Counted from the first letter of the stretch, positions 8,651 to 18,544 are shown. The stretch is 60,456 bases of DNA from an uncultured Collinsella sp. (GCA_902470805.1 CABRHX010000013.1:1-60456); one strand, 5' to 3'. Notes: a model not told the origin generated them from the sequence alone. Numbers and translations are program-made.

Positions 8651-9538
8651 GTGGTTGATGGGGATGTTCGCTCTGAGCTTCTTTCTGCTGATTGGAATGG
8701 CGAATGGATGCGCTTGCAGGCTGGTCGGCGGCGGGCTGATGATTCTTTTGAATGGGATAAGCGGGCTCGGCATTTTCGGCCGCTTGAGACTGCTCCGTAT
8801 GCCCGGGACTTTATGAAGCTGTTGGCGTTAAAGCCTGGTGAGTCCGTGCTGGATATGGGATGTGGGGCTGGGTCGATTGCTATTCCGCTTGCTCAGGCTG
8901 GACATCCTGTGATTGCTGCCGACTTTTCCCCTGCTATGTTGGGCACGCTTGATGCTGGCATTGAGTACTATGGGCTCGAAGGCCGCATTGCACCGCTTGA
9001 GCTTGCTTGGGATGATGACTGGGATTTGGTTGGACCGGTCGCGAAAGCGGTAGATATTGCCTTTGCCAGTCGCTCTGTCACCACGACCAACCTAAAAGGC
9101 GCGCTTGCCAAGCTTGATCGAACGGCTCGTCGGCGTTGTGCCGTCACGATGGTCGCCAACTCCAGCCCGCGCTATGACCTTCACCTGATGAACGCCATCG
9201 GTGCCTCGGTTACCTGCAGTAATGGCTTTGTGTATGCCTTTAATATCCTCATTCAGATGGGTGCCCTGCCGCAGGTCACGTACTTTGAATCGCCGCGTCG
9301 CGATACCTTCGACAGCCTTGAAGCGGGCGTGGCGGACTTTTCCCGCATGCTTGAGCATGGCAACGAGGATAAGGTCGACCGTCTGCGCGACTACATCGCC
9401 CAGCACATGATCGAGAATCCCCATGCCGGTGAGCCGGGCTCCAAGGGCGTGCCGCAGGGGCGCTATATGCTCGACCATATCCGTAAGGTTCGCTGGGCGT
9501 TTATTGCATGGGAGCCGGTCTCTGCGCCCAGCTCATAG
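8651..9538 (+). CDS. Class I SAM-dependent methyltransferase
   Basis: This 295-residue protein has a Rossmann-type AdoMet-binding core: VLDMGCGAGSIAIPLAQAG (motif I) near residue 77, VIAADFSPAML (motif II acidic residue) near 98, and a C-terminal region without a diagnostic substrate motif. The substrate cannot be named from sequence. GTG 8651 is taken as start because TAGGAGG sits seven bases before it; upstream codons in the same frame would add a short hydrophobic stretch that is not needed for the fold. The gene uses more T-ending codons in its first third than its neighbours, a mild hint of different ancestry. It stands alone between the structured element and yhbY. Confidence 0.85.
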   Translation: MVDGDVRSELLSADWNGEWMRLQAGRRRADDSFEWDKRARHFRPLETAPYARDFMKLLALKPGESVLDMGCGAGSIAIPLAQAGHPVIAADFSPAMLGTLDAGIEYYGLEGRIAPLELAWDDDWDLVGPVAKAVDIAFASRSVTTTNLKGALAKLDRTARRRCAVTMVANSSPRYDLHLMNAIGASVTCSNGFVYAFNILIQMGALPQVTYFESPRRDTFDSLEAGVADFSRMLEHGNEDKVDRLRDYIAQHMIENPHAGEPGSKGVPQGRYMLDHIRKVRWAFIAWEPVSAPSS

Positions 9539-9696
9539 CCTGTTCGCAGCCCGCACCGCCCACTCATTCGGCATCCGCATTCTTTTTGAACTGGGCAAAC
9601 GCGCTCCACACCGCGCCGTTCCTGCGTTATCGTGGGACAGCTCACGTAGATTAAGGCCCCGTCGCGGGGCGCCCCATACATAGAAAGCGAGAACCC

Positions 9697-9996
9697 ATGG
9701 CACTGACAGGAGCCCAGGTCAAGCAGCTTCGCAGCATGGCCCATCACCTCAACCCCGCCATCATCATCGGCAAGTCCGATATTAATGAGGGCACCGTCGA
9801 GCAGACGGTCGCCTATCTGGAGAAGCACGAGCTCGTTAAGTGCTCCGTGCTCGATGGCTCCAGTCTTTCCGCCCGCGAAGCCGCCGAAGAGCTCGCCGAG
9901 CGCTGCCACGCCGAGGTCGTCCAGGTCATCGGCCGCAAGTTCTCGCTGTATCGCGAGTCCTCGCGCAAGGATATCGAGAAGATCAAGCTCGTCTAA
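9697..9996 (+). CDS. yhbY: YhbY-family ribosome-assembly RNA-binding protein
   Basis: A 99-residue protein made of a single CRM (CRS1/YhbY) domain, which binds pre-50S ribosomal RNA. It has the family opening LTGAQVKQLRSMAHHLNP, the conserved IIGKSDINEGTV around residues 25-35 (GxxG-like RNA contact) and the closing VQVIGRKFSLYRES. The length is normal. The ribosome site is weak (AAAGCGAGAA). A strong T-rich terminator follows within 70 bases and also overlaps the end of the convergent regulator gene. Confidence 0.93.
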   Translation: MALTGAQVKQLRSMAHHLNPAIIIGKSDINEGTVEQTVAYLEKHELVKCSVLDGSSLSAREAAEELAERCHAEVVQVIGRKFSLYRESSRKDIEKIKLV

Positions 9997-10033
9997 GAGC
10001 CAATGATCCGGCGAGCCAACACATAGCAAGCTT

Positions 10034-10069
10034 ACGGGTGCCCAAGTACTTCGGGCGCCCGTTTTTTTA
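10034..10069 (+). terminator. Rho-independent terminator after yhbY
   Basis: The stem ACGGGTGCCC/GGGCGCCCGT with a 9-base loop is followed by seven T. Its T-run overlaps the stop codon of the convergent regulator gene, so it may serve both directions. Confidence 0.9.
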
Positions 10070-13066
10070 TCGCTCGACCAGCACGCCGTTGAGCCGACCC
10101 TCCACCAAGCGCTCGTATAGGCGCCGCGTCTCGGGCTCGGGCACGCCATTGACCTGTTCCCTCAGATGGTGCATATGCCCGCTGTACAGCTCGACGATAT
10201 CGCGTCGCCGCCCCGCCGCACTGTAGACACGCATGGCGCAGCGCACCATATCCTCGCGCGACGTTTCCTGCCGAAGCCCCGACTCCGCCAGCCAAATCGC
10301 CGACTGCAGATCGTTTTCTTCTAGAGCGGCATTTGCTCCCTTAATCATGCAATCGATGTACTTTGACTGCATAATGCGTCGCATACGCAAAAAGTAGGTG
10401 GGATTACAGCCATTGGGAACATACAGCGGTCCGGCATAAAGCTGCTCAATCTTAAGGCACAGCTCAACTAAATGGGGCCCGCGCGCACCCGTGCGATTTC
10501 CCAAAATCTCGCGGCTTATCTGGTCAAACAGCCGCACATCGGTCTTGACGTAGTCGCCGTTGAGTCCGATGCATTCATTTTGAATGAGCACACACGACTT
10601 GCCATCCGGCGTCGGTCCCAAAGCCGACCGCAAGCGCGATATCGTCGAGTACAGGTTGTTGCGGGCGCTATTAAACTCGGCATGGGGCCACAGCTCCATG
10701 GCCAGCGTCTCACGATCGACGAGCGCATCCATGCCCAGCGCAAGCCGCTCGGCAAGCGTCGCCGCCTTCTTGCGGCGCCACATTTTGTCCGTGATGGGAA
10801 ACCCGTCGCGCTCGGCGCGAAACGCACCAAACATGCGAATCTCGATATGGTCGATGGTATCAACGGCTTCAACCTCGCCAGCCTGGAACAGACGCTCGCC
10901 CTCCCCTTCCAAATCGTCGCGCAGCGAGTACCGCGACAGCTCGCGCACGGGAAGCTTCTTGCGTATCCTGCCCGCCGGCTCGCCCAGACAATGCATGGCA
11001 AGACGCGCAAAGAGCCGATACGATGGCTCTAGAATCCCCGCACGATTCATGGACATCCAGGCCGCAAGATCGCTGTCTCGGCCCGCACAGGCCAAATGCA
11101 GCGCCACCATCCAGGCCTCCGCTCCACCAACCTGCGTCTGGCTTATATCGAGCAACTCCGCTTCCTCGCGAACCGAAACCATCGAGGTGTTACGTAAATA
11201 TGCCGCGCGCTCCAGCAGCAATGCGTTATCGCGCATGTACGCAATCGACTCCTCGGCAAGTTTGAGCACTTGGACCGCACGGAACTTTGCATTAACCGGC
11301 CGTCCCTCTGCCAGCGACTGCCAGCCTTCTAGCAACAGGCCAAACAGCTGAATCTGGTTGTCGCGCATGCGCACGGCAAAACGATCGAGCTCGTTGAACG
11401 CCGCGTCGTCGGTTACCGGCAAGCCGGAAAGGAGCCGCCGTGCCGCCAACACCATGCGCACCCAGATAGCCATCGCCTTAAGCCCACGTATGTCGAGCGC
11501 CTCCCGCACCACCGTCATCTCGTCGTCGCGCTCGTCGGTTCCCGCAAACGACCCGTCAAAGAGCTCCACCAGCATGCTATCGGCCCGTATAACAATCCCC
11601 GCGATGTCGAGCTCGCAGTCGTAGGCCTTGCTCGTTTTGAGCTGCTGTAGAACGCCGCCGTCATCTCCCCGCTCGGTCAGACAGCGCTTGACCTCAATAT
11701 GCGCAGACAACATATCGAGTGCGGTATGGGATGTCTCGATTTCTGGCACGGCCAGGTTCGTAGGAAGCCCAAGCCCGTTGTCCCCATAGCAAACAGCCGT
11801 CAGTGTCTGGGCCACCCTCCATGAAACAGGGTCTATTTCGCAGGCCGCCCGTTCGCCCCCGCGCTCGATAACCGATGCCATATAGCGAGCGAGCTTTGTA
11901 TTGGACACGCTGACCGCTGCCAGATATACGCCGAGCGCCTCGGCAGGCGTTGGCTCTGGAGCCGGATCGTCGGCATCGATCGTGCCCAGCGCTGCTCGGC
12001 AGATATCGGCCCCGTGCCCCGTCAGAGCCAGATCGACCCCATACTGCCCAGCAAGTTCAAGGACCGCCTCACGGTCCAAAAAGGCGTCCGCCAGGCCCAT
12101 CGCCGCATCGCATCGGCCCGCCTTAAGCAAAATCCGGGCCGCCCTCGGAACAAGTTCGGGGCGAACCTCGGCCACCAACTTACGCAAGCGCAAGCGTCCG
12201 TTATCCTCCGTGCCCAGACACGTAAAACTCCGCTCGGCGGGATCCAAGCCAAAGATCGGGTAGTCGCGTACAAAGTAGGACTGGTCGACCATCGACAGCC
12301 TCACCCCGCAGGCCTCGAGTCCTGAGATATTGCCCTCGCCCATCAAAACCATGAGACATGCCACGCAAAACAGCGCATTATTGTCGAGCGAAGCCAGATC
12401 GACAAGTGCCGCGCCATATACGTTGACAATCTCGTTTTCGAGCAGACCGGCTACGTCGCCTTGGCCATACAGACCCGTCTGCAATGCCGAAACGAGCTCG
12501 GGCACGCCCTGCGTGAGCTGATAAAAGTCGAGCGATGTGCTGATCGAAAACGCCGATGCCCACGCCGAATACTCATAGGCATGCACCTTGAGCATCTGCG
12601 CATTGATCTTAACCGAATCGCCCAGCCCATGAATCAGCTGACGATTTGAAGGACGGCAGGAGATAAAGACCCCTACCCCCATAGCGCGCAGGCCGCGAAT
12701 CCTGTCGATGAGGTCTTCGGTATCGTGCTGATCGAGGTTTGGCACATTATCAATCGCGATAAGGGAATGCGGTTTGTCTTTGAGTTCTTCGGTAACCACC
12801 TCGAGCTGCATAAACACCTCGCGCCCAATGGCGCGATCGGCCTCGATAATCCGCACGGGGCCTCGCGTCGGGTCGCATTTAACCTCATGGGTGTACTGCA
12901 GCAGCACCGAGGTCTTCCCAAACCCGTCGGGCGCATAGAGAACCACAATGCCGGCCTTTCGGCCCTTGGCGATAAGCTCATTCATCAAGCGTTCGCGTCG
13001 CACCATATAGCCTCCGCCCAGCGGCATCAGCTCGAGGTCGTCCATACTGCTCAAATCGTTTACCAT
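10067..13066 (-). CDS. Large ATPase transcriptional regulator with SARP/BTAD-like C-terminus
   Basis: A 999-residue cytoplasmic regulator. The N-terminus has a P-loop (APDGFGKTS near residue 46) and a Walker B-like LIAIDN near 95, as in STAND/MalT-type ATPases. The middle ~500 residues are helical and probably TPR-like. From about residue 738 there is an OmpR-type winged helix (IRMFGAFRAERDG, then WRRKKAATLAERLAL and ELWPHAEFNSARNNLYSTISRLR). A bacterial-activator-type helical domain follows to the end. This order, ATPase then DNA-binding then BTAD, resembles large AfsR-like regulators but with the DNA-binding part at the C-terminus. ATG 13066 is preferred over GTG 13072 because GAGGAG needs the spacing. 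Its targets are unknown; it has no operon partner. The 447-base gap upstream holds only a dyad. Confidence 0.8.
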   Translation of the reverse strand: MVNDLSSMDDLELMPLGGGYMVRRERLMNELIAKGRKAGIVVLYAPDGFGKTSVLLQYTHEVKCDPTRGPVRIIEADRAIGREVFMQLEVVTEELKDKPHSLIAIDNVPNLDQHDTEDLIDRIRGLRAMGVGVFISCRPSNRQLIHGLGDSVKINAQMLKVHAYEYSAWASAFSISTSLDFYQLTQGVPELVSALQTGLYGQGDVAGLLENEIVNVYGAALVDLASLDNNALFCVACLMVLMGEGNISGLEACGVRLSMVDQSYFVRDYPIFGLDPAERSFTCLGTEDNGRLRLRKLVAEVRPELVPRAARILLKAGRCDAAMGLADAFLDREAVLELAGQYGVDLALTGHGADICRAALGTIDADDPAPEPTPAEALGVYLAAVSVSNTKLARYMASVIERGGERAACEIDPVSWRVAQTLTAVCYGDNGLGLPTNLAVPEIETSHTALDMLSAHIEVKRCLTERGDDGGVLQQLKTSKAYDCELDIAGIVIRADSMLVELFDGSFAGTDERDDEMTVVREALDIRGLKAMAIWVRMVLAARRLLSGLPVTDDAAFNELDRFAVRMRDNQIQLFGLLLEGWQSLAEGRPVNAKFRAVQVLKLAEESIAYMRDNALLLERAAYLRNTSMVSVREEAELLDISQTQVGGAEAWMVALHLACAGRDSDLAAWMSMNRAGILEPSYRLFARLAMHCLGEPAGRIRKKLPVRELSRYSLRDDLEGEGERLFQAGEVEAVDTIDHIEIRMFGAFRAERDGFPITDKMWRRKKAATLAERLALGMDALVDRETLAMELWPHAEFNSARNNLYSTISRLRSALGPTPDGKSCVLIQNECIGLNGDYVKTDVRLFDQISREILGNRTGARGPHLVELCLKIEQLYAGPLYVPNGCNPTYFLRMRRIMQSKYIDCMIKGANAALEENDLQSAIWLAESGLRQETSREDMVRCAMRVYSAAGRRRDIVELYSGHMHHLREQVNGVPEPETRRLYERLVEGRLNGVLVER

Positions 13067-13195
13067 GCCCACTCCTCAACTCGACCGTATGGACACTGTA
13101 GCCGCAAGACCATACAAGCCGCGCTATGAATAGAGCGACCTTGTGTTTTAGGTTGTCTTTTGGTACGCAAGCGGCAAGTTTTTGTACAGCGAGGG

Positions 13196-13225
13196 CCGAT
13201 TGTTATTAATCCCCCGACTAATCGG
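13196..13225. promoter_or_regulatory. Dyad upstream of the large regulator
   Basis: CCGATT and AATCGG form 6-bp arms around 18 AT-rich bases, 130 bases before the regulator start. It may be an autoregulatory site. Nothing else supportable was seen in 13067-13453. Confidence 0.2.
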
Positions 13226-13453
13226 TCTTTATGCAGGTGAATGAGCTTGTCAGCTTGTCCCATCTAAGCGGAAGTGTAACGCAAATGAACAAGGTTCACC
13301 CATGTCATTCAACTCGCCTAGCACCCGCTACCGTCTGCGACCTTTTAGTGGCATTTTTGCATAGAATCTGGTATGGAATGAATCAAGCTGTTGGGCATTC
13401 GACATTCGTCAAACTTGCAGCAAGATTTTGGTCAAGCATATGACAAGGACAGC

Positions 13454-13481
13454 AAAAAGGCCCCCGCAAAGCGGAGGCCTT
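13454..13481 (-). terminator. Rho-independent terminator after nagB
   Basis: On the minus strand AAGGCCTCCGC pairs with GCGGGGGCCTT around a short loop and is followed by a run of T. It lies about 35 bases beyond the nagB stop. Confidence 0.85.
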
Positions 13482-13513
13482 CGGCAAAGCTATGTCGAGG
13501 TGACGGGCTCGCG

Positions 13514-14242
13514 CTACTCGCAGAGCGAAAGGGCGGCCTCGTCGGCAACGACAACGCAGTTGGTGTGCAGCTGCAGGATCGAAGCCGGGCACTCGGGCGT
13601 AACCGGACCATAGCACATGTCATGCACAGCCTGAGCCTTGGCCTCACCGTTGGCGACGACCAGGATCATGCGGGCATACATAATGGTCTGAGTGCCCATG
13701 GTGTAGGCCTGACGGGGAACATCGTCGATGCTGTCGAACAGGCGGCTGTTGGCCTGAATGGTGCTCTCGGTGAGGTCGACGCAGTGCGTGCCCTTGGAGA
13801 AGTGGTCATCGGGCTCGTTGAAGCCGATGTGGCCGTTGTTGCCAATACCGAGCAGCTGCAGATCCGGGTAACCGGCCTCGGCGACGATCTTGTCGTACTC
13901 AGAGCAGGCAGCGGCGGCGTCGGGGTTGGAACCGTCGGGCACATGCGTGTTGTTCAGGTCGATGTTGATGTGATCGAAGAAGTTCTCACGCATGAAGTAG
14001 TGATAGCTCTGGGGATCGTCGTGCGAAAGGCCGCGATACTCGTCCAGGTTGTAGGTGCTGACCTCGGCAAAGTCGACGTCGCCCTTCTCGTACCAAGCAG
14101 CGAGCTGCTTGTAGGCACCGATCGGGGTGGAGCCGGTGGCAAGGCCCAGCACACAGTCGGGCTTGAGGATAACCTGCGCCGAGATGATATTGGCGGCCTT
14201 GCGGCTCATATCCTCGTAGTCTTTAGCTTTAATGATCTTCAT
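13514..14242 (-). CDS. nagB: Glucosamine-6-phosphate deaminase (NagB)
   Basis: Converts glucosamine-6-phosphate to fructose-6-phosphate and ammonia, the committing step of amino-sugar catabolism. The 242-residue length is standard. Visible motifs are LGLATGSTPIGAYKQL (phosphate loop) near residue 33, NLDEYRGLSHDDPQSYHYFM with the catalytic aspartate near 70, and LGIGNNGHIGFNEPDD near 128. The start at 14242 (MKIIKAKDYEDM) follows AAAGGA; the frame is open far upstream but that stretch has no homology. It lies downstream of a PTS EIIA gene and glmM on the same strand, pairing amino-sugar use with cell-wall precursor synthesis. The gap 14243-14513 contains a terminator hairpin, so nagB probably has its own promoter. 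Confidence 0.96.
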   Translation of the reverse strand: MKIIKAKDYEDMSRKAANIISAQVILKPDCVLGLATGSTPIGAYKQLAAWYEKGDVDFAEVSTYNLDEYRGLSHDDPQSYHYFMRENFFDHINIDLNNTHVPDGSNPDAAAACSEYDKIVAEAGYPDLQLLGIGNNGHIGFNEPDDHFSKGTHCVDLTESTIQANSRLFDSIDDVPRQAYTMGTQTIMYARMILVVANGEAKAQAVHDMCYGPVTPECPASILQLHTNCVVVADEAALSLCE

Positions 14243-14439
14243 TACGCGTCCTTTCTCGTACAAGAGAGGCAAGGCTCCCTTACAAGCACTTGCCCGCGGC
14301 CCGCGTCGGCCGCAACCAACGTGTGCGGCCACCAGGGCGAGGTCGCGTAATGTATGTGTCTCGTGTCTAACCGCGTCGAGGCCCCTGCCCGTCCACGGTG
14401 ACCCAAAGCCTTTTAGCTTCGGACAAATCCCATCTTGCC

Positions 14440-14473
14440 ACGGAGGGCGTCCTCTTTCAAGGGCGCCCTCCGT
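14440..14473 (-). terminator. Hairpin terminator after the PTS EIIA gene
   Basis: ACGGAGGGCG and its complement form a 10-bp stem with a 14-base loop, between the EIIA stop and nagB. It has no T-run on the minus strand, so termination may be partial. Confidence 0.5.
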
Positions 14474-14513
14474 AAACGTGTTTGAATTGTAGGCTAATGG
14501 CCACGTGCACTTG

Positions 14514-15011
14514 CTAGCGCTCGCGAGCAACGATGAGCTGGTCCATCTCTTCGACATGCACGCCAACGGAGCCCTTGATGCTCGAGAACTCAACGGAGTT
14601 GCACACCAAGATGGGAACCGTCACATCGTAGCCCTCGGCAGCAATTGCCTCGCGATCGAACTCAATGAGTACATCGCCCTTATGGACGATGTCACCCACT
14701 TGCGCATGTACGGTAAAGTGCTTGCCCTCGAGCTGAACGGTATCCAAACCAACGTGAATGAGCACGTCCAAGCCATCGACCGTGTTAAGCGCAACGGCGT
14801 GTCCCGTGGGAAAAATAGCCTCGACCTTGGCATCAGCCGGCGCGATCACGCGCGTTCCGGTGGGCTGAATCGCCACGCCCTGGCCCAAAAGGCCGGTAGC
14901 AAACGTCTGATCGTTTACCTCGGAGAGCGGAATAACGTCACCCGAGATGGGAGCATCCAACGTAAGGACTCGACCACGCATACCAAAAGACCTTAGGACT
15001 TTAGTGAACAT
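14514..15011 (-). CDS. PTS glucose-type EIIA protein
   Basis: A 165-residue stand-alone EIIA of the glucose family (Crr-like). It carries phosphate from HPr to a sugar-specific EIIBC and often acts as a carbon-status signal. Characteristic parts are the opening APISGDVIPLSEVND near residue 20 and both active histidines, in FPTGHAVAL near 70 and in GLDVLIHVGLDTVQLEGKHF near 85, of which the second is the phosphorylated one. No EIIB or EIIC gene is nearby, so it must serve a transporter elsewhere. The start at 15011 follows GAGGGGGAG closely; an internal ATG at about residue 11 is an alternative. It lies 71 bases after glmM and may be co-transcribed. Confidence 0.92.
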   Translation of the reverse strand: MFTKVLRSFGMRGRVLTLDAPISGDVIPLSEVNDQTFATGLLGQGVAIQPTGTRVIAPADAKVEAIFPTGHAVALNTVDGLDVLIHVGLDTVQLEGKHFTVHAQVGDIVHKGDVLIEFDREAIAAEGYDVTVPILVCNSVEFSSIKGSVGVHVEEMDQLIVARER

Positions 15012-15082
15012 GCTCCCCCTCGGACATACCGATCAACCAAAATAACCTTAACAGTTTACCACTTGGCACCCGTTTTTGACCA

Positions 15083-16420
15083 TTAGGGAAGTTCGCGCTT
15101 GACAACCTCGACGATGTCGTCGACAACGCGCTGGGTCAGCTCGTGCGTCTCGGCCTCGGCCATCACGCGGACCAGTGGCTCGGTACCGCTCGGGCGCACC
15201 AGAATGCGGCCGCGGCCATCAAGCTCCTTCTCGGCAGCAGCGACGGCATCCCAGATGGGCTGGCAATCGTCCAGACCAGCCTTGTTGTCGGAATGCACGT
15301 TGACGAGTACCTGCGGGTACTTCTTCATGATGCCGGCAAGATCGGTGAGGGTACGACCGGTGCGCTTGAGCACGGCCAGCAGCTGCAGAGCCGTCACCAG
15401 ACCGTCACCGGTGGTGTTGTGCTCCAGGAAGATGATGTGGCCGGACTGCTCGCCGCCGATGACGGCGCCATCCGCGAGCATACGCTCCAGAACGTAGCGA
15501 TCGCCCACGGCGGTCTGAACCATCTCGAAGCCCTGCTCCTTCATAGCGATGGAGAAGCCAAGGTTGCACATGACGGTCGAGACAATCTCGGAGTTGGCGA
15601 GCTTGCCGCGGGCGGCGAGGTCAGAACCGCAGATAGCCAGGATGTAGTCACCGTCGATCTCATTGCCCTCGCTGTCCACAAAGAGCACGCGATCGGCGTC
15701 GCCGTCGTGGGCCAGGCCGATGTCAGCATGGGTGCGCAGCACGAGCTCGCGCAGGGGCTCAAGGTGAGTGGAGCCGCACTCGACATTGATGTCGGTGCCG
15801 CAGTAATCGGTGTTGATGGCATGGACCGTGGCACCCAGGCGCTGCAGCGCGGCGGGCGTAGTCTGGCAGGAAGCACCGTGACCGCAGTCGACGGCAACGA
15901 CCAGGCCATCGAGCCTCAGGCCATCAAGCGTATCGATGGCGTGGTCGACGTATGCCTTGCGAGCGTCCTTCATCTTGATGATGTGGCCCACGCCGGCGCC
16001 AGTCGGCAGCGTATCGGCAGCCATGGCCTCCTCGGACATGACCCAGGCGCTAATCTCTTCCTCAACCGCGTCGGGAAGCTTCATGCCCTTGCGGCTAAAG
16101 AACTTGATGCCGTTGAACTCCGGCGGATTATGCGAAGCAGAGATGACGATACCGCCGTCGAGCTCGTTCTGGACGGTGAGCAGCGCCACGGCAGGCGTGG
16201 GGATGACGCCGCAGCAGTGCGGACGGCCGCCCTCGGCCATGATGCCAGCGGTCAGAGCGCTCTCGAGCATGGTGCCCGAAAGACGCGTGTCGCGGCCGAC
16301 ACAGATATCCGGACCAAGGAACTTGGTCGCCGCGCGGCCCAGGCGAAACGCGAGGTCGCACGAGAGGTCGGCGTTGGCGACGCCACGGACGCCGTCGGTA
16401 CCGAAGATGTTCTGGGGCAT
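15083..16420 (-). CDS. glmM: Phosphoglucosamine mutase (GlmM)
   Basis: Interconverts glucosamine-6-phosphate and glucosamine-1-phosphate on the way to UDP-GlcNAc for peptidoglycan. The 445 residues start with the family signature MPQNIFGTDGVRGVAN. They contain the phosphoserine loop VISASHNPPEFNGIKFFS near residue 100, the metal loop GLAHDGDADRVLFVD near 240, the sugar loop GGEQSGHIIF near 325 and the phosphate-binding RPSGTEPLVRVMAEA near 410. AAGGAG precedes ATG. The gene follows rplM-rpsI on the same strand, a common arrangement in actinobacteria, with a terminator hairpin between them. Confidence 0.97.
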   Translation of the reverse strand: MPQNIFGTDGVRGVANADLSCDLAFRLGRAATKFLGPDICVGRDTRLSGTMLESALTAGIMAEGGRPHCCGVIPTPAVALLTVQNELDGGIVISASHNPPEFNGIKFFSRKGMKLPDAVEEEISAWVMSEEAMAADTLPTGAGVGHIIKMKDARKAYVDHAIDTLDGLRLDGLVVAVDCGHGASCQTTPAALQRLGATVHAINTDYCGTDINVECGSTHLEPLRELVLRTHADIGLAHDGDADRVLFVDSEGNEIDGDYILAICGSDLAARGKLANSEIVSTVMCNLGFSIAMKEQGFEMVQTAVGDRYVLERMLADGAVIGGEQSGHIIFLEHNTTGDGLVTALQLLAVLKRTGRTLTDLAGIMKKYPQVLVNVHSDNKAGLDDCQPIWDAVAAAEKELDGRGRILVRPSGTEPLVRVMAEAETHELTQRVVDDIVEVVKRELP

Positions 16421-16466
16421 AGGATCGCTCCTTCCCTAGCAGGCGATATGCAACCGCCCACCCTAG

Positions 16467-16513
16467 TCGAAAAAGAAAAGCGGGACCCGCCGAGGAATCG
16501 GCAGGCCCCGCTT
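16467..16513 (-). terminator. Terminator between rpsI and glmM
   Basis: On the minus strand AAGCGGGgCCTGCCG pairs with CGGCGGGtCCCGCTT and is followed by TTCTTTTTC. It ends the rplM-rpsI transcript, at least in part. Confidence 0.85.
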
Positions 16514-16543
16514 GTACATTGTATCTCGAAAGGAGATAAAACC

Positions 16544-16939
<396 letters not shown>

Positions 16940-16941
16940 CT

Positions 16942-17385
16942 TTAAGCCTCCAGCTCAATCTTCGTGGGGTTCTGGGCAGCGTGCGGATGCTCGGCACCAG
17001 CGTAGACCTTAAGCTTGGTCATCTGGGCACGGCCGAGGGTGGTCTTGGGCAGCATGCCGCGAACGGCGCGCTCGATGACCTTCTCCGGGTGCTTCTCCAT
17101 AGCCTGGCGGAAGCTCTCAGCCTTGAGGCCGCCGTTGTAGCCGCTGTGGCGATAATAGGTCTTCGTGTCGGCCTTGTTACCGGTAAGCTGGACCTTATCG
17201 GCGTTGATGACGACAACGAAGTCGCCGCAGTCGCTGTTGGGCGTGAACTGGGGCTTGTTCTTACCGCGCAGGATCATTGCGATCTGGGTGGCAAGACGGC
17301 CCAGGACAGCACCATCGGCGTCGACGAGAACCCAGTTGCGCTGGACCTCGCCCTGCTTGGCGTAGTGAGTCGATTTCGAAATCAC
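16942..17385 (-). CDS. rplM: 50S ribosomal protein L13
   Basis: A 147-residue large-subunit protein with the L13 signatures NWVLVDADGAVLGRLATQIA near residue 18, the GDFVVVINADKVQLTGNK strand near 54 and VRGMLPKTTLGRAQM near 108. Translation begins at GTG 17385 preceded by GGAGGAG. The promoter lies just upstream (17452-17479). The leader between promoter and start is about 60 bases and shows no strong hairpin that would suggest an L13 autoregulatory leader. Confidence 0.98.
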   Translation of the reverse strand: MISKSTHYAKQGEVQRNWVLVDADGAVLGRLATQIAMILRGKNKPQFTPNSDCGDFVVVINADKVQLTGNKADTKTYYRHSGYNGGLKAESFRQAMEKHPEKVIERAVRGMLPKTTLGRAQMTKLKVYAGAEHPHAAQNPTKIELEA

Positions 17386-17451
17386 TTAGACTCCTCCATG
17401 TACAGTACGTGTTGTTACAGAGATTCACGGGGCTCTGCAAGTAACCCGTCC

Positions 17452-17479
17452 ATATTACCCCGCTCGCCGTACGAGTCAA
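17452..17479 (-). promoter_or_regulatory. Sigma-70 promoter of rplM-rpsI
   Basis: TTGACT (17474-17479) and TAATAT (17452-17457) are separated by 16 bases on the minus strand, giving a leader of about 60 bases to the rplM GTG. Confidence 0.75.
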
Positions 17480-17579
17480 CAGGTATTTTGGCTCCGACCA
17501 GAGTTTCTGCACATGTCATCCACGAGCCATAATTTTTCCAGCTCTTTAGCTGTTGTCATTTTTTGAGGGTTCGCCGTCG

Positions 17580-18458
17580 TTAGCGCTCAACGAACTCTTG
17601 GATTTCCGCGAGCAGGCGCTTTGCCTCCTGACGGCCCTGGATATATAGGTCCAAAAGCTTTGCCGGATCGTGCTCGACATGGCCGACCTCGACCGGCTTT
17701 TGCGGAGCGACGACCAACGCACGGCCCTCGCGCTCATACTTCCACAGGTGCATGCGCTGGATGTTGTAACGGTCGTGGCGCGTCTCGATAGCCTCGAGCA
17801 GGTAGGGGTAGTCGGCATAACGCGCACGCGCGGCCGGCAAAAACTCGTAGGGTTTTTTCTCGTACGAGCGGTCCTGCGTGACGATGACGACCGCACGGTC
17901 GAAGCCCGCCTCCTCGAGCACATGCTCGATGGGGACCGAATCGGCCACGCCGCCGTCGACATATTTGTGCCCGTCAATCTCGACCGGCGGCGTCACCAGT
18001 GGCAACGAGGTCGATGCGCGCACGGCGTCGAGATCGAGCACGGCGCTTTTGACCGGGAGGTACGTGGCGGTTCCAAAGAGCATGTCCGTCGCGACGGCGT
18101 ACATCTCGATGGGGCTCGCGTCGAACGTCTCGTTGTCAAAGGGATCCAGGCGGTCCTGGACATCGTTGAAGATGAAGTCGTAACCCACAATGGAGCCCGT
18201 GGACGCAAACGATGCGGCGCCCATGAAGCGGCTATCGTTGCAGAAAGCCAGGTTGATGCGGTTGGCACGGCCGATCTGGTGCGACTTGTAGTTCACGCCG
18301 TTGAGGGCGCCGGCCGATACGCCATATACCGCCGGAATCTCGACGCCGGCCTCCATGAGAACGTCGAGCACGCCCGCAGTAAACTGCCCGCGAAAACTAC
18401 CGCCCTCCAGGACGAGCGCGACCTTGCCGGCGTTCTTTGCCTTATCTTCTGCAGTCAT
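17580..18458 (-). CDS. Patatin-like phospholipase
   Basis: A 292-residue predicted acyl hydrolase of the bacterial patatin family (YjjU/RssA-like). It has the oxyanion loop LVLEGGSFRGQFTAGVLD near residue 17, the nucleophile elbow GVSAGALNG (GxSxG) near 45 and the second catalytic residue in YVDGGVADSVP near 170, so the Ser-Asp dyad is complete. It has no signal peptide or membrane segment and is probably cytoplasmic; its lipid substrate is unknown. AGGAGG precedes ATG. It stands alone between the ribosomal operon and the tmRNA region. Confidence 0.9.
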   Translation of the reverse strand: MTAEDKAKNAGKVALVLEGGSFRGQFTAGVLDVLMEAGVEIPAVYGVSAGALNGVNYKSHQIGRANRINLAFCNDSRFMGAASFASTGSIVGYDFIFNDVQDRLDPFDNETFDASPIEMYAVATDMLFGTATYLPVKSAVLDLDAVRASTSLPLVTPPVEIDGHKYVDGGVADSVPIEHVLEEAGFDRAVVIVTQDRSYEKKPYEFLPAARARYADYPYLLEAIETRHDRYNIQRMHLWKYEREGRALVVAPQKPVEVGHVEHDPAKLLDLYIQGRQEAKRLLAEIQEFVER

Positions 18459-18544
18459 GTTGACCTCCTGCGATTGCGTTTTGGCTTTCTTCTACCCAGT
18501 TTTGGGATGACGAGCGCATGGGTTTTTCAAGGCGGCAGGTGAAG

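Noticed and set aside
17386..17451. L13 autoregulatory leader upstream of rplM
   Set aside because: The leader is about 60 bases and no convincing stem matching a known L13 leader could be drawn.
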